The notes under the pieces were generated by a model that saw only the letters and a program-made list of their open reading frames with translations, had not been told where the DNA came from and ran no database searches. Shown here one piece after another: positions 28,508-40,200 of a DNA stretch of 64,000 nucleotides; positions within the stretch are counted from its first letter, which is position 1; every line of letters starts with the position of its first letter. Made by a program: the position numbers and the translations under genes. The stretch is taken from positions 9,362,001 to 9,426,000 of the forward strand of contig NC_071328.1 in the NCBI RefSeq assembly GCF_010183535.1. Direction: 5' to 3'. The stretch is from Caenorhabditis remanei. Its lineage: Eukaryota; Nematoda; Chromadorea; Rhabditida; Rhabditidae.

Positions 28508-29065
28508 TTATTTTTTGAGGGCACACGAAATGTTTGTAGCCCGAATGGTTGCATCGAAGGTTCCAGAGTAGGCAACTTTCATCCAATTACCGTCTTCACA
28601 CCACAATTGAGTTAATTTGAATGGATTTTTGAGCTGAAAACCAAGAATAAATAGAAGAAGAAACAACCGAAAACTCACGGTGGCACCGCCGATTTTGATC
28701 GTTCCGTTTGCATAAATTGCTGCTACTTCAGCAGGTTCAGGACAAACAGAAATGATTGACTCGCATTCTGGATAAGTGGTTTCTGGAAAACTGAATGAAT
28801 ATTTATCCTTGAATGCATTGAAGACAGTTGGTTTGTTTGATTGAAGCCAGTTATCATCGAAGAGACCACGTTTAATGCAATCACAATCTGAAAGATTCTT
28901 GAAGAGATCTTCTGAACACTGCTCTTTTTTTTCTAATTTTCAGAACGCACCCTGTGGAAGCAAACATGGAGCCATATTAACTTCAGAAGGAATAATAACA
29001 AGAGAAAAGAGGAAAAGAGCATTTAGAAGAATAAGAGAAGGATAGAATTGCATGGTTGGTTTCAT
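28508..29065 (-). CDS. Small secreted cysteine-containing protein, family not recognised
   Basis: About 140 residues in three exons. It starts MKPTMQFYPSLILLNALFLF (29065), a clear signal peptide. The mature part has spaced cysteines (CLPQ...DCDC, PECESIISVC, LWCED, ISCALKK) and one Asn-Gly-Thr glycosylation site (YANGTIKIGG). The pattern resembles small nematode secreted domains such as DUF281, but I am not confident of the family. Splice sites are good (acceptor AATCTTTCAG). It lies tail-to-tail with the WSN gene, 155 bp apart. Confidence 0.7.
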
Positions 29066-29512
29066 GTCGGAATTCAGATTTTACGCTGTTTATATTGCTT
29101 TAGAGAGTCACATAATTACATTCAAAATGATAATTAGTAGCTTGTTGGAATATGAATTTGAATGAATTCAACAGGGGAAAATAGGGAATAAATCAACAAC
29201 AGTACAAAGATTGAGAACAGAATAGAAGAGAGAGAGAGTTTGCAGATAAATTATGCTTTTTATGGTGGGAGGAATCAAAATAACAGATGGATTTTTAGTA
29301 TAGAACAGTTAGGAGAAGAAGCGAAAACGATTTTTGCTCAAAAGACAATGCTAGAACTTCAAGCTTTAAAAATCTCTGGTTAATTATTTACCGAAAACTT
29401 GAAAGTTCTAGATTCCAGAAATTTGTTTTTTAATAAACTTCAATTGTTCAACTATTTTATTCCAGATTGAAATAATATTGGATTGAAATCATATTATGAT
29501 AATATCAAGTTT
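29066..29512. other. Intergenic stretch, no feature seen
   Basis: A/T-rich sequence upstream of the small secreted protein gene and downstream of the multi-membrane-segment gene. A short GA tract (AGAGAGAGAG near 29227) is the only simple sequence. No coding exon is supported. Confidence 0.35.
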
Positions 29513-31040
29513 TCATCTCTTCTTGCGATTCTTTCTTTTCTTCTTCGTGACGTGAACACATCCATTTTCATTCGATTTACTTTCCGCGTTAGGACTACTT
29601 CGATATTTGATCAGATAATAAACCAAACTATTGAAAAGTAGAGAAATGAAGAGAACGGGAATTGCAAAGGACTGAGCAAGTGTTGTATCTGAAAAAAAAA
29701 TAGAAAACGGAAATAAGAAAACAACTCACATTCGAAATATTCGAAAATAGTTTTATTCTTCCTTCTGTATGGATTGAAAAAGAAAATAAGAGAAAGAACG
29801 AGTTGAATGACCTGTAGAAACAAATATTGAAGGTTTCGCAGAGTTGTTTTTGAAAACAAACTTCTGCATAAAATGAAGAAACATTGATTCCATCCAAGTA
29901 GGGAAAAAGTAGAGAAAGGAAACGACCGTACTAAAAACACATTCGTATTTGATACTATCCTTATAAAGGATATATACCTGATACATTACCATAACCACGT
30001 AATTCATAAATACTACAACTATTTCATGTGATGGCTTAGTGAAGTACGAGACATTAAGAACCAGAAGACTGAAATTCAGAAATATGTGAAATATTAAAAA
30101 TTAAACTAACCAATCAGCTAGAAGAGCTATCAGAGTTGGGATGAAACTGAAGAAGCTCAACCAATAAATTACAGATTCACACTTCTTAAAAACAATATTA
30201 CTTCCGATTAAAAAAAAATCAGAGCTACTCACTTCAAATGACATTCCCAGAACACTGCTCAATTCTGGTTGCTTGGGTTTCCGGCTGATTTCGTCATCAC
30301 TGAAAAATGAAAACGAAACATAAAAAGGGTCTATCATTCAAGGTTCCTCTTACCTGAACAAGAGAAATATACAAGTTATTAAAGAAAGAAAAAGGAAAAT
30401 ATAGACAGAGTAGGTTTGGGCGATTACTGTATCTGAAAAAAAACTAGATTTGATCTCAGAGCAAGTTGTGAGCTCGCTACATTTCAATTTTTCCAAAAAC
30501 ATTCCCGACGATTTCCAATGATTCTCAATGAAAGGATTATGAAAATAGAGGACTGTGAAGTAGGCTTGAATACTCTGAAATTTTTAAAAACTTTTACAAA
30601 TCTGAATTGTTTTCCGTTTCCGGACCTCGATCAAAAACAAAAATCCATAATTACTAGGGTTGACACAGTTAAGAAACATACGTCCGATAAGAAGATGAAT
30701 AATCTGAAAATCAGAATAAATTCAGTTTCACATAACAAAACAGATGGCCACCTGATAAAAAAGAAACATTAACGAATGGATTGAAACTACTACTGAATAA
30801 AGATCCAGAGAAATTTTCGAAGATCCGACATTGTGGAAGCTGAAAATTAGAAAAATATAGATGTTAAATTTCTATATTCTTACTCGAAAGCAACGGAAAA
30901 AACAACAGAAACGATGAGAAGAATATGGACATTTCCAATCAATCCTATCGCTTTCTGCAAATTCGTAAAAATTAGATGAATAGACTGTAAACGACGAAAC
31001 CAACATCAAATGGAATATTAAACAGTTTCAGAGATGTCAT
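29513..31040 (-). CDS. Eight-membrane-segment protein made of two tandem four-segment units, unrecognised family
   Basis: It starts MTSLKLFNIPFDV (31040) and ends KKKRKNRKKR, an ER-retrieval-like or cytosolic basic tail (stop 29513-29515). Two sets of exons match in order: KAIGLIGNVHILLIVSVVFS with IPTLIALLADWLV; SVVVSIHSLMFLFYQ with IVVVFMNYVVMVMYQ; SIQAYFTVLYFHNPF with VIQLVLSLIFFFNPY; and YTVIAQTYSVYIFLFLSL with YTTLAQSFAIPVLFISLL. In both halves an intron splits the Tyr codon before T-x-x-A-Q at the same phase. A charged cytosolic linker (SDDEISRKPKQPELSSV) joins the halves. I know no named family with this layout. It could be an unusual chemoreceptor or transporter; nothing in the sequence decides. 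About 12 exons, all small, which explains why no single ORF shows the gene. Confidence 0.65.
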
Positions 31041-31328
31041 TGTATCAAGATGTTGTCAGAAGACAGGAAAGAGAAGAAGATGATTCTGTTGGGGCGATTC
31101 GTAGAAGATACACGTGTAGGTTCGGAAAGTCACACGTGGAGTGCGAAGGAATCAGGCAATTGAGAGCAGGGCACTCCGCGTGGAAGTTCTTCTGAAGGTT
31201 TCTGGTTTACGAAGTCAATCTTATTTCATTGTAATTGAGCTTCAGTTTTTCTTCTTTGCTTGTTTTTCTTCTTTGCTTGTTCTTTGTTTGGCAACCAATT
31301 TATAATTATTTATGGAAAACCGTTTTAT

Positions 31329-32079
31329 TCAAATAGTGTTCAAGTCAATCTGAGTTGTATTTCCATGAGACATAGTAGTGGATTCCTCTGGTTTCTGACT
31401 ATCTTTCTGTCTATCTTTCTCTCTTCTTTCATTATTTTTCAACCACAATTGACTACCTAACCATCGATTACTACACGGTCCTGGTTTCGAAGTATGATTC
31501 AAATCTCTGTTCAGTGACAATAATGTATCAATTCCATCATAATAAATGGCTTCTTGATAGCACATGATTTCTCTATTTTTCCCACAATCGTTAGTTATTT
31601 GGAAATTTGCAGTGAAGGCGTCCTGAAATTCAGCAACTTTTGGAAAGGGTTTTCATCCAAAACACAAGAATTTACCAATTTTCCTTCTTTGATTGGTCCA
31701 ACATGGATCGGTTCCAGAGTAACATTTATAGGAATGTTTCGATTTGAAAAGAAACCATAATGTTTAAAAAATGTACTTTCACGGAAAGCTTCTCTTCGTA
31801 TATTTGTAAGACAAGAGTCATAACGAGTCAACAGTTGTTCATAACTGAAACATTATTTGTGTCAATTAGAGCAATTTTGGAAATAAAAAAAAGAAAAACT
31901 CACATGACTTCATCTTCAAAAACTTCAATGAATACACAGACGGATCGATTATCAAGGCAGTCGAAACTGAATTCCACTTTCAAATTTCGAATGTGTTCTA
32001 GTGAAAATCCGGGTCGAAAGCATATCAGAAACAGTAAAAACACGTTTAGAAATCTTTCAATCTTTGTGAAAAACACCAT
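31329..32079 (-). CDS. Secreted protein of unknown function
   Basis: About 210 residues. It starts MVFFTKIERFLNVFLLFLIC (32079), a strong signal peptide ending near FRPGFS; an alternative in-frame Met lies 21 nt upstream. The mature part contains five or six cysteines (SFDCLDNRSVC, YDSCL, NDCGKN, IMCYQ, GPCSN) and N-glycosylation sites (NVT, NHT). The C-terminal third is polar with RREKDRQKDSQK. A 56-nt intron (donor TTG/GTAAATTC, acceptor AATTTCAG) removes an out-of-frame piece near 31630. It is on the same strand as, and just upstream of, the eight-segment membrane protein. No family recognised. Confidence 0.6.
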
Positions 32080-33561
32080 CGAGTTGAGGAACTTGAACAA
32101 TATTGAGAATTTATTTTGAAACGGAATTCACAAGAAGAGGACGTGAAGTTATGACGTGATAGTTTCGTTTCATTTGTACTGACGGACACAAGGTCGTTGT
32201 AAAAATCAAAACGTTATAACGTTATAAATAAGATGTGTTTCTGGATCTGTTTGATTGGAATCATCCACAGCCACAATGAGAAATTCGGCTTGAAAGATCA
32301 TCTAAAATTTATTTTTCGCCGATTCTCAATGAAGGAGGCTTTTTTGTGAGAACAACGAGCCAAAAGCAATGGGATAATGGAATCAATGTTGATTATTGTA
32401 GAAATGCACTGAAATCATTTTTTCCGTTGAAAGGGATTACTGTACATGCAGCTCAGTCATCGAAAAAGTTCTTGGAACATTTGGTTTATTTACTACGCGA
32501 GAATAACATTTAAAACATCACGAATTTGTGTGTTTTTGATGCTAGATGGCCCCCGATTCATGGCAAGCCGTTTTAGATAAAGGGAGATCAGATAAAACGG
32601 GTAAGAATAATTTCCTGTTAGGACCATATTTTTATTTCAGATTAGCATAATTCCATTGAATATCATCTAAGTACTGCTTCACTACATCTACAACTTTATC
32701 GGAATTATAACCGTTCACCTCACATGAATGTTTGTTTTGATCAGTAAAATTCTAAGAGTCTGCTCCAGATATTCTCCTCATCACACCGTAACCCAAACAA
32801 TCTTCTTCATGTCACATGCAGCCTTCTTTGTTCCAAAATTCGAGTTTTTCACTCTTCAGATAGTTATCGGTTTCCACATGTTTCTGCCATAGATCAAATT
32901 TAGAAGATACGAAACAAAACGGTGGAAACAAACAGGAAAACTTAAACGGATATTGTTGTGGATCTACGGATTTATTTTAACTCAGGAAACTTCGAGAGGA
33001 ACATTTATAACAATGCATTTCCATTAGATGCTGTTATTAGTGTTATAACCTCTTTGGTTTTCGGATGGTCTTTTTCGAAACTTACCAGGCGAGTATTTCC
33101 GTTATCGCTACTGTTTGACACGCTTTGCAACTTTTTCGTCCGTTTATCCTGGATACGTTTGGATAGTTTGAAGCAAGTCTTGAAACCACATAATAAAATG
33201 GGAAAACTTGAAAAAATAAATAATTTCATTGGAAAATATGGGAATAAATGCTGTTACAAAGTCTAATCGAATGGCTGGAATAACATGTCGACAAGGGGTT
33301 TCAAGTCGTTTCATTTTGAAATTTAGTCACGTACATCGTGCAGCACGAATCACATACCACAATTTAAATAATTATCCTGAATAACTTCTTCTAGGGGATT
33401 CTGTGAAACAAATGTGTTATGAACTATTTTATATCCACCCAACAAACGCATCAAACTAGATACAATCTTCTTCTCTTCACTAAAAGATCCAGGAAATTCG
33501 ATGTACCGCCCATCTATCACATCATCTTCATTTCTCTTCAGAATACACTCTTTCCTTCACT
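32080..33561. other. Gene-poor stretch with a decayed coding remnant
   Basis: About 1.5 kb between the secreted-protein gene and the first FkbM-like gene. It holds one minus-strand pseudogene-like piece (listed separately). An ORF at 32958-33266 on the plus strand has no splice support or domain, and I do not call it. Confidence 0.4.
32631..32901 (-). pseudogene. Coding-like remnant interrupted by stop codons
   Basis: The minus strand reads FDLWQKHVETDNYLKSEKLE, then WNKEGCM, a stop, EEDCLGYGVMRRISGADS, a stop, and SCEVNGYNSDKVVDVVKQYL up to a natural-looking end (NLK, stop 32631-32633). Composition is protein-like on both sides of the two stops, with no GT/AG pair that removes them cleanly. 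This suggests a degraded gene of an unrecognised family, perhaps a secreted cysteine-containing one. A multi-exon gene with an unusual structure is not excluded. Confidence 0.35.
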
Positions 33562-35236
33562 ATGTACCGATACTCTCAATACTTTCTAGCGATTTTAGGA
33601 TTCTATGCTCTTTTTCTACTTGTTAGGTTCTATTTTTCGGTAATTATCTGATTCATTTTTTGTTTAGAAAAAATAAAAAATAAACGAGTTCAGGATGCAT
33701 ATACGGATTGGATAGAGTCAGATCAGGATGAGATCGATTTGAAAAGTGTTACTTTGAGAGGAGATAAATTGGAAATATTCAATAGTTGGCATCAATGTTT
33801 CTCGGAAAATATGATGGGAATCACAGATTCTGAAGAAGTGAGTTTTTGAATTCTCTTTCTTTGTAAATAAGACTTATTTTTAGTTTTGGCAAAGTTTTGT
33901 TGGAATATCAAGAAAGTGTGATTCACAAGCAAATGTTCATCTACTTGGAATTGTTACACTGAGGAATTCAGATGAGATGAAACATGTTCTTTTTCCGAAA
34001 ATTGTGAGTCTTCTTTTAATTCAAATTCTCTCGTTTTTGAAGATTTCGATGGGAGATAACTTCAGAAAACGAATAGCATTGACAAAAATTGAGTATTTTC
34101 AGTTCAATTCTGGGCCTCACAACTTGTTCACAATTGGCATCGGAAGAGACATTCGAGCAGAGAAACAATTTAGAAGAGTGAGTGGTAGATTTAAAATAAA
34201 AGTGGGATTGGAATGTTCTCAAAAAGAACAATCTTGATTTTGTATGAAATTGACTTTAACATTGGTCTTAGTTGGGTCAATGACAGGTGTTGATCAAATC
34301 GAGATAACAAGCTGCTTTGCCAAATAGGAAAACTCTAGCTGATCTATTAGCACGACATGATTTTTTCAACAACGCTCTACCGAAATTTCTCTCTCTAAAA
34401 ATTGACATTTGTCTGTGTTCTTCTCTTCATTGTCACAAGTTTTAGTATATCAGTTAGAAAAAACGCTCTGTTCAGAAGTATATGACACTTCAAAAAAGAA
34501 CATGATGCAGTGGAATTTAGGAACACATCATTTCTATATAACTACTTCTGTAAATTTAATAGTAGCAAACATTCAGTTTTTTTTCAGAAAATGTTGAAAC
34601 TGGGAAACAACGTAACATACTATGGAGCTGATCCGATTCCGTATATAAACGGCGATTTGTATTCTCAAATTGGAACTTATTTCCCATTGGCAATCGGTGG
34701 AAAGAGTGGAATTTCGAATGCACGTGTTATGGAGAAATGTAATTTTTCTGTTTTTCAAATTCTCAAAAGCCTGAAACTTTCAGACGGGTACATTGAAACG
34801 AACATGATCCATATCGACATTATATACTTTTTCAAGGAGATTCTTAATATTACGGTAAACTGATTTTTTTCTCTCTCATTCTATTTATTTAAATTCTAGA
34901 CAATCGACAATCTTTGGTTCGATGCAGAAGGTGAAGAATTTGGAAATGATTTCTTCGATATTTTCTATGAGAATGGAAGATTTGATCAGAATAAAATTGA
35001 TGTCTGTCAAATTAATATTGAGGTATAGTAACTACACAATCAAAATTTAATATCAATTCAAAACTTTTCAGATCCACATAACATCAGATGTGCCCCATCG
35101 AAAACAAGAGTTCATGAAATTTTTGAAACGAATAATTGAAGAAAAACGATTCGGAGTGTACTTTGGAGACGAGTATGGACATATTCGAATGTATATGTTC
35201 AACTATAGGAGCCAATATTGTTTAGAAAAGTTTTGA
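33562..35236 (+). CDS. FkbM-type methyltransferase-like protein, type II membrane (copy 1)
   Basis: Nematode-expanded family with a methyltransferase FkbM domain. The start MYRYSQYFLAILGFYALFLL (33562) is a type II membrane anchor. Family hallmarks in order are FWQSFVGISRKCD, HVLFPKI, FTIGIGRDIRAE, YYGADPIPYINGDLY, IDIIYFFKEIL, IDNLWFDAEGEEF, VCQINIE, and a C-terminal HIRMYMFNYRSQYCLEKF (stop 35234-35236). About eight exons have short introns. The usual DAEGAEY is DAEGEEF here. The domain should face the secretory lumen; substrate unknown. Its tandem partner follows at 36.1 kb with the same exon plan. Confidence 0.8.
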
Positions 35237-35249
35237 TTTATTGGTTATT

Positions 35250-35255
35250 AATAAA
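35250..35255 (+). promoter_or_regulatory. Polyadenylation signal of FkbM-like copy 1
   Basis: Exact AATAAA 14 nt after the stop codon, in TTATTAATAAATTTAAA. The very short 3'UTR is normal for Caenorhabditis. Confidence 0.55.
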
Positions 35256-36104
35256 TTTAAATAGTTTTTGTCTTGCAGTTCAACAATTACTGAATACATT
35301 GGTATAGAATTTATTAAATTGTTCAATCTCATGCTTTCGTTTGTAAATGTTCAGCAAAAGTTTATTTGAAACCAATATTATTTATAGGCTGACTTGGAAG
35401 CTGTTGGTGTTCTACTGAGACTATACATCTTTTCTCCGACCGGTATAACCATTAAATGGACCAAGAATTCACATAAAGTTGTGAAAATTAGCGAAACAAA
35501 AGTTTAGAATTATGCTAGGTTTCAATCGGTTCACCTGTATTCCGAGTTATGATTTTGGGTAATTTTTGAAACATTTAGAACTTGGCACTGAAAAAGAATC
35601 AGAAGGTTTCCCAATTTATGTGTCGACTTTAATGCGTGCAAAACTTTGACATGACAAAACTCTAATAAAGAATAAAACTTCAAAAATTATTTCTGTTCGG
35701 TTTTACTAGCTTTCCAACTGAACAAAAAAACACTTGAAAACCGATGGCCTCTTTATTCATAATATAATTTCAGTTTTTGCTGAGCTACCTGGATTGATAT
35801 ATATATATAATAATGTCAAAACTCTCTGGTTCATGATATACATCAGAAGGGGGTTTTCGCAGATTTGAAAATTTAGAATTTGAAGAATCTACCAGTTCTA
35901 CTATTTTTTTTCAAAATAATCTAATACTGGCTGCTGCACTTTTAAAAGTCTCTCAACATGTTCTTTGATGTCTTCTTTCGTTCTCTGAATATCCAAGAAT
36001 TCAATTTCTTCTCCGGTGTCTTTCGTTTATGGAACAGTCCAAACGAAGATTTAATCTTTCCTAAAAATCCCTCCACTTTCATTCTTTTTGGTCACTTGAA
36101 CCAA
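35256..36104. other. Intergenic stretch between the two FkbM-like genes
   Basis: About 850 bp, A/T-rich, with a short (AT)n tract near 35801. It probably carries the promoter of copy 2. An ORF running into the copy 2 start (35958-36104) is open but lacks the membrane-anchor character and is not called. Confidence 0.35.
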
Positions 36105-37802
36105 ATGTCTTTGCAACGAATTTTACAGTTTTTAGTCCTATTTTCAGTATTTTTTATTTGTTTCAAAGTGGTTAGATTATACTCGGTGAGTTCTATTTTT
36201 TGTTTATATATTCCCTAAAAAGAAAATATTTCAGAAAACAACAAAAGAAGTTGAAGCGGATGATTCAGATCAACAAACATTATTTCTGGTGGCAAATAAA
36301 TCTGAAATTTTCGAAGATTGGAGAACATGCGCCAAATATAAATTGATGGGGTTTGAGGATCCATCAGAGGTAGTTTAGAATACTGAAATCAGATTTCCCT
36401 ATGAGAAATTATATATGTTCAGTTCTGGAAACAATTCGTGAATTTGTCAAGAAAATGTGATGAAGAATCTCAAATTTCGAAGCTTGGACTGATTGAAGTT
36501 GAGAATATGGATGAACAGAAAACTGTTATTTTGCCAAAAAATGTAAGTGTGTGTCAATTCATTATTTTTGTGAATGGATCTGATCAGCTTCATCAGAATT
36601 TTCCAAACTGGTGTCTGTAGAAAACCATTTATTTATGAAAAAATATCAGTCTGTATAAATGTATTTGTTCAAAAAATCAATATGTTCAACGAAACAAGAA
36701 AAACTTGAACCTTTTTCCTCGGATAGTCACTTTCCGAAACATAGATTATCTTCGAGATAAAGTCCGTCGTATTCCGGGATTTATAGAGGCTACAATACAC
36801 TTTTTAAGTGAGAAAAAACTAGTGAGTTCCTGGAAGAAAGAGTGGATATTGATCCTAGATTTCATAATCTTAACATATGTTCCCAAAAGAAGTAAAAAGT
36901 TTCACTCGATACCAGTATCTGTTTGTTTTCAGGAAGATCAAAATCACAATTTGATAACTTTGGGAATAGGACAAGACACATCTGCAGAGGAAAGATATCA
37001 AAAAGTGAGTAAAATCATTTTATTCTGATTTAACATATCAAGTGGGTTAAGTAGATAGATTCGATTTCTATAACTTTTAAAACTTTCTAATTGAAAAAAT
37101 CCTTTTTTCCAATCTTAGACTTTAAACATTTAAATTATTTCTTTTCAGAAAATGCAAAAACTTGGAAAAATTGTTGATTTCTTTGGTGCTGATCCAATGG
37201 TCGAACTGAATTCTGAAATTTATTCAAGAATCGGAAAATATTTTCCATTTGCGGTGGCAAGACACGCTGGATTCTCCAATGCAAGTATACAGAAGAATGG
37301 TAAGAAATTGTTTTCTGTTGGAACTGACTTTCTAAAATTTCAGGAGAATATTTAGATCAAAATGTGGCTCACGTGGATATTTTGTACTTTTTCAAACAGA
37401 TTTTGGATGTTGAGGTAAGCAGATATTGTATTGAGTTTTCAAAATATTTTTTTCAGAAAATTGATAATTTGTGGATTGATGCTGAAGGAGCAGAATATGA
37501 ATTGTTTGAAATATTTGAGAAGAACGGAGTTCTGGATCAAAATGATATAGTTGTATGTCAGGCAAATATGGAGGTAAGTCGATAGGGTACAGTAACCCTT
37601 TACAGTAATTTGGTTTCAGATTCATATCTCCGAAGCAGAAGGACACTTGAATCCGAATTTCGAGAAACAAAAGATATTCATGGACTTTGTGAAAAAGATA
37701 ATAACGGAAAAGAAATATGGAATATTCCGAGCTTCAGAAGAGTTCCATATGAGAATTTATTTGTTTAATTTTGAGAGTGAATACTGTAGAAATAAATATT
37801 AG
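36105..37802 (+). CDS. FkbM-type methyltransferase-like protein, type II membrane (copy 2)
   Basis: Tandem paralogue of the gene at 33.6 kb with the same exon order. It starts MSLQRILQFLVLFSVFFICF (36105), a membrane anchor. Then come FWKQFVNLSRKCDEE, LGLIEVENMDEQ, LITLGIGQDTSAEERYQK, FFGADPMVELNSEIYSRIG, HVDILYFFKQILDVE, IDNLWIDAEGAEYELFEIF, VCQANME, and RIYLFNFESEYCRNKY (stop 37800-37802). It keeps the family-typical DAEGAEY motif that copy 1 has altered. In-between exons near 36700-36900 have frames without family motifs and are probably intronic; the acceptor before EDQNHNLITLGIG is clear (TTTGTTTTCAG). Confidence 0.8.
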
Positions 37803-37939
37803 ATGATTTATTCTCATTCCGACTGACTGACAGCTGTTCTGTAATCATGAGAACTGAGAAATTTCTGTGGAAAATTCCAAAAAACCATCAATTAATATTT
37901 ACAAAATATTCATTTATTCATCCATTATGAGATTTCAGA

Positions 37940-38533
37940 TTATTTTGAAATATACTCAATAAGTGCCTGATGTGGAACCATTCCATTCACTTCAACTTTT
38001 GAAAGTAAATATTTTATTTCTTCTGGACTCATTCGTTCACCAACTTGTGATAGAATTGCAGCAAGTTCACGAGATGGCATCGAACGCGTCTTATTTCTAA
38101 ATCAAACAATTTTCAGTCACTTGAATGAGATTACCAATGTGAACTAACCTGTCCAATCCACTCAATGCTTTGATTATCTCGGTCAATGGATCCGGACTGT
38201 TCTGTTCATCTTTACAAATATCCAGAAAATTGGCAAATTCAATCGTTTTTTCTGAAAATTAATTAATTTAAACTTGAACTTTCTAACTTCAAAAACTCAC
38301 TATTTTGTTTTCTATAATATTCTTGAGTCTTGGCTGCAGTAGGCGAGTATCCGAGACTACGAAGAGCACATCTCAGTTGGGAAGCTGTTTTCAGAACACC
38401 ACTGGTTGCGTAGAAATTGAAACATTCACGAATTTCTGAAAAGTAAATTCAAATTGATTTCTTGAATAAAAAAATGAACCAAAGCATCTAAAAGCTCACC
38501 ATCAATCTGCTTCTGAGAGAAGAATTCAGTCAT
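37940..38533 (-). CDS. Calmodulin-like EF-hand protein (CALML4-like), calcium loops degenerate
   Basis: About 145 residues in four or five exons. It starts MTEFFSQKQIDEIRECFNFY (38533), matching the CALML4/light-chain start pattern (FLSQDQI...ECF). The helix pairs of four EF-hands remain (QLRCALRSLGYSPT, IEFANFLDICKDE, RELAAILSQVGERMSPEE, YLLSKVEVNGMVPHQALIEY). The 12-residue loops lack the Asp/Asn/Glu ligands needed to bind calcium. CALML4 acts as a light chain of unconventional myosins; that role here is inference. The length fits the family. It converges on the FkbM copy 2 gene, 140 bp apart. Confidence 0.72.
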
Positions 38534-39215
38534 TTCTCAGCTCTTTCTATACAAATTTTCTTGCTTTCGAACTGTCCAACCTGACTGAATGTGAATAGAA
38601 AATCTCAGAGAAACAATATTGAAAAACAAGAGAATCAGAGAAACATGTGAGTAAATAGAAAAAAGAGAGAAAACAGTGGAATTTCGGGTTAGCGGAACGG
38701 TGTTTGACAGCTCGAAACAAAAGGAAAAACGAAAAAAACATTGCTTTTGATGTTGTTTGGGATCTTGCGGTTAGAAGAAACGGCAGAAATTCTGATTGAA
38801 AAATTAGGGTTTGATTCTGAAATGAGTACCGAGAAGTACGGGAAACTTCAAGATAAACTGTTATACATTTACTGCTTCTCGAGAAATGCGAAAATTGAGA
38901 AAAAACTCTGAAAAATCAATGAAAAACTCTAAAGAAGTCATATGTTTGCCATGTCTTGGAGAGGAAACTATGCAACTTTTGGAGTGGTATTGATAACAGA
39001 AAAGAGGAGAATTTGGGTTATCTGTGCCTTTTGGAGAAGAGACGGGAAATCTGGAGGAAGAAGTTTACGAAGAAGAGAAATATCAAGAAGAACGGAGAGA
39101 TGAAAAGAAGGAATTGAAGACGGAGAAAAAGGGAAAGTTATCTGACCAAATATTCTCATGGAACGCGATCGGGAATGAGAACTAATTGAAGAGGGAGGAA
39201 TGTTTCAAAAAAGAT
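38534..39215. other. Intergenic stretch, no supported gene
   Basis: About 680 bp, purine-rich on the plus strand (many GAAGA and GAGAA tracts near 39000-39200), upstream of the CALML4-like gene. I see no exon with splice support. Confidence 0.35.
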
Positions 39216-39656
39216 TCAAAAGAATAGATTCTGAACTTGGCATCTTACAAGGAACAAAAAACTAAAGTAAACAAAATTGTCATCATTTACATCCTGCTTA
39301 CTGATACTATCAAAATCAAAATAAAATAATTTGGAATCTTTATTAGAAAACATTTCAGACGATTTTGCCAAGAGTAATATAGTTGAACTTCTTGAGTTAC
39401 TGTATGTATTGCGGATGCATTCCTTAATAACATCCACATTCCAATATGATTTTTTAAAGATTTTCTTCATTTTCAGTGCATGTGAGTTGACAGAAGGGTA
39501 ATAGAAAACCGAAGTTGAAGTTTCAACTCTGTAGAATAAATTAAGCTTGATCCTCTTCTTCGAAATCAGAAGGAAATCCCATAGTTTCCCATTTTTGACT
39601 GAAAGTTTCGCCTGCCATGTATGAACTTCTCGTCCTTCACTCCGCGTTTGTATCAT
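39216..39656 (-). CDS. Hypothetical protein of about 146 residues
   Basis: A single open frame from MIQTRSEGREVHTWQAKLSV (39656) to a stop at 39216. A splice-acceptor-like TGACCTTCCAG sits directly before the Met, which supports either trans-splicing or an upstream exon. The middle is basic and aromatic (KKRIKLNLFYRVETSTSVFY) and looks like real protein; the end (FSFLFLVRCQVQNLFF) may be intronic if a GTAAAT donor near 39290 is used. No domain recognised. It could be a partial or decaying gene. Confidence 0.4.
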   Translation of the reverse strand: MIQTRSEGREVHTWQAKLSVKNGKLWDFLLISKKRIKLNLFYRVETSTSVFYYPSVNSHALKMKKIFKKSYWNVDVIKECIRNTYSNSRSSTILLLAKSSEMFSNKDSKLFYFDFDSISKQDVNDDNFVYFSFLFLVRCQVQNLFF

Positions 39657-40200
39657 CTGGAAGGTCAATAATCAAAACTTTCTTCTTTTTCTTTTTTCAT
39701 CGTGTTATCAGTAATACGTGCAACAGTTCTTCCTTATCTTCTCACGTTGTCTTTGATTAGTTTCCCTCGAAAACCTAGCCCTTTCGATATTTCTTTCTAA
39801 TTGAAATCTTCCAGATATACATATTTATTTGTCTAGTCTGCTCTTCTGCTCTTTTCTTCTTGACACGTTGCTTTGTTTCTTTTCTCACTCATTGATTGGT
39901 CAATCTCTTCCAATTACTCAAACGACAACTGTCTGAGAAACCATCGAAATAGTACACAAATACAAGAGACGCAGACAAGTCGAGTCAGTTGTCATTGCAA
40001 CGTTTCCAGTGCATTTTGTGCAGTGTAATCGTGACCTTGAGACCTCTTAGTTATTTTGGTCCGTTTCTCTCATTTTCAAATAGGCTCATGAGCATTTTCA
40101 TTTCTTTCCCTTAATTTTTTATTTTTTGTGTCCTTGGATTTCTCATCTTCATCTCGATATTTCCATTCTTTCCATCAGAATTTAGATTTCAGCCAGCAGG
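39657..40200. other. Promoter region of the aminotransferase gene
   Basis: About 540 bp, T/C-rich on the plus strand near 39.7-40.2 kb. No exon or RNA gene is visible. TTAGATTTCAG ends 12 nt before the ATG at 40201 and could be a trans-splice acceptor. Confidence 0.35.

Noticed and set aside
30518..30772. 84-codon plus-strand ORF
   Set aside because: It overlaps, antisense, exons of the eight-segment membrane protein that are supported by internal duplication.
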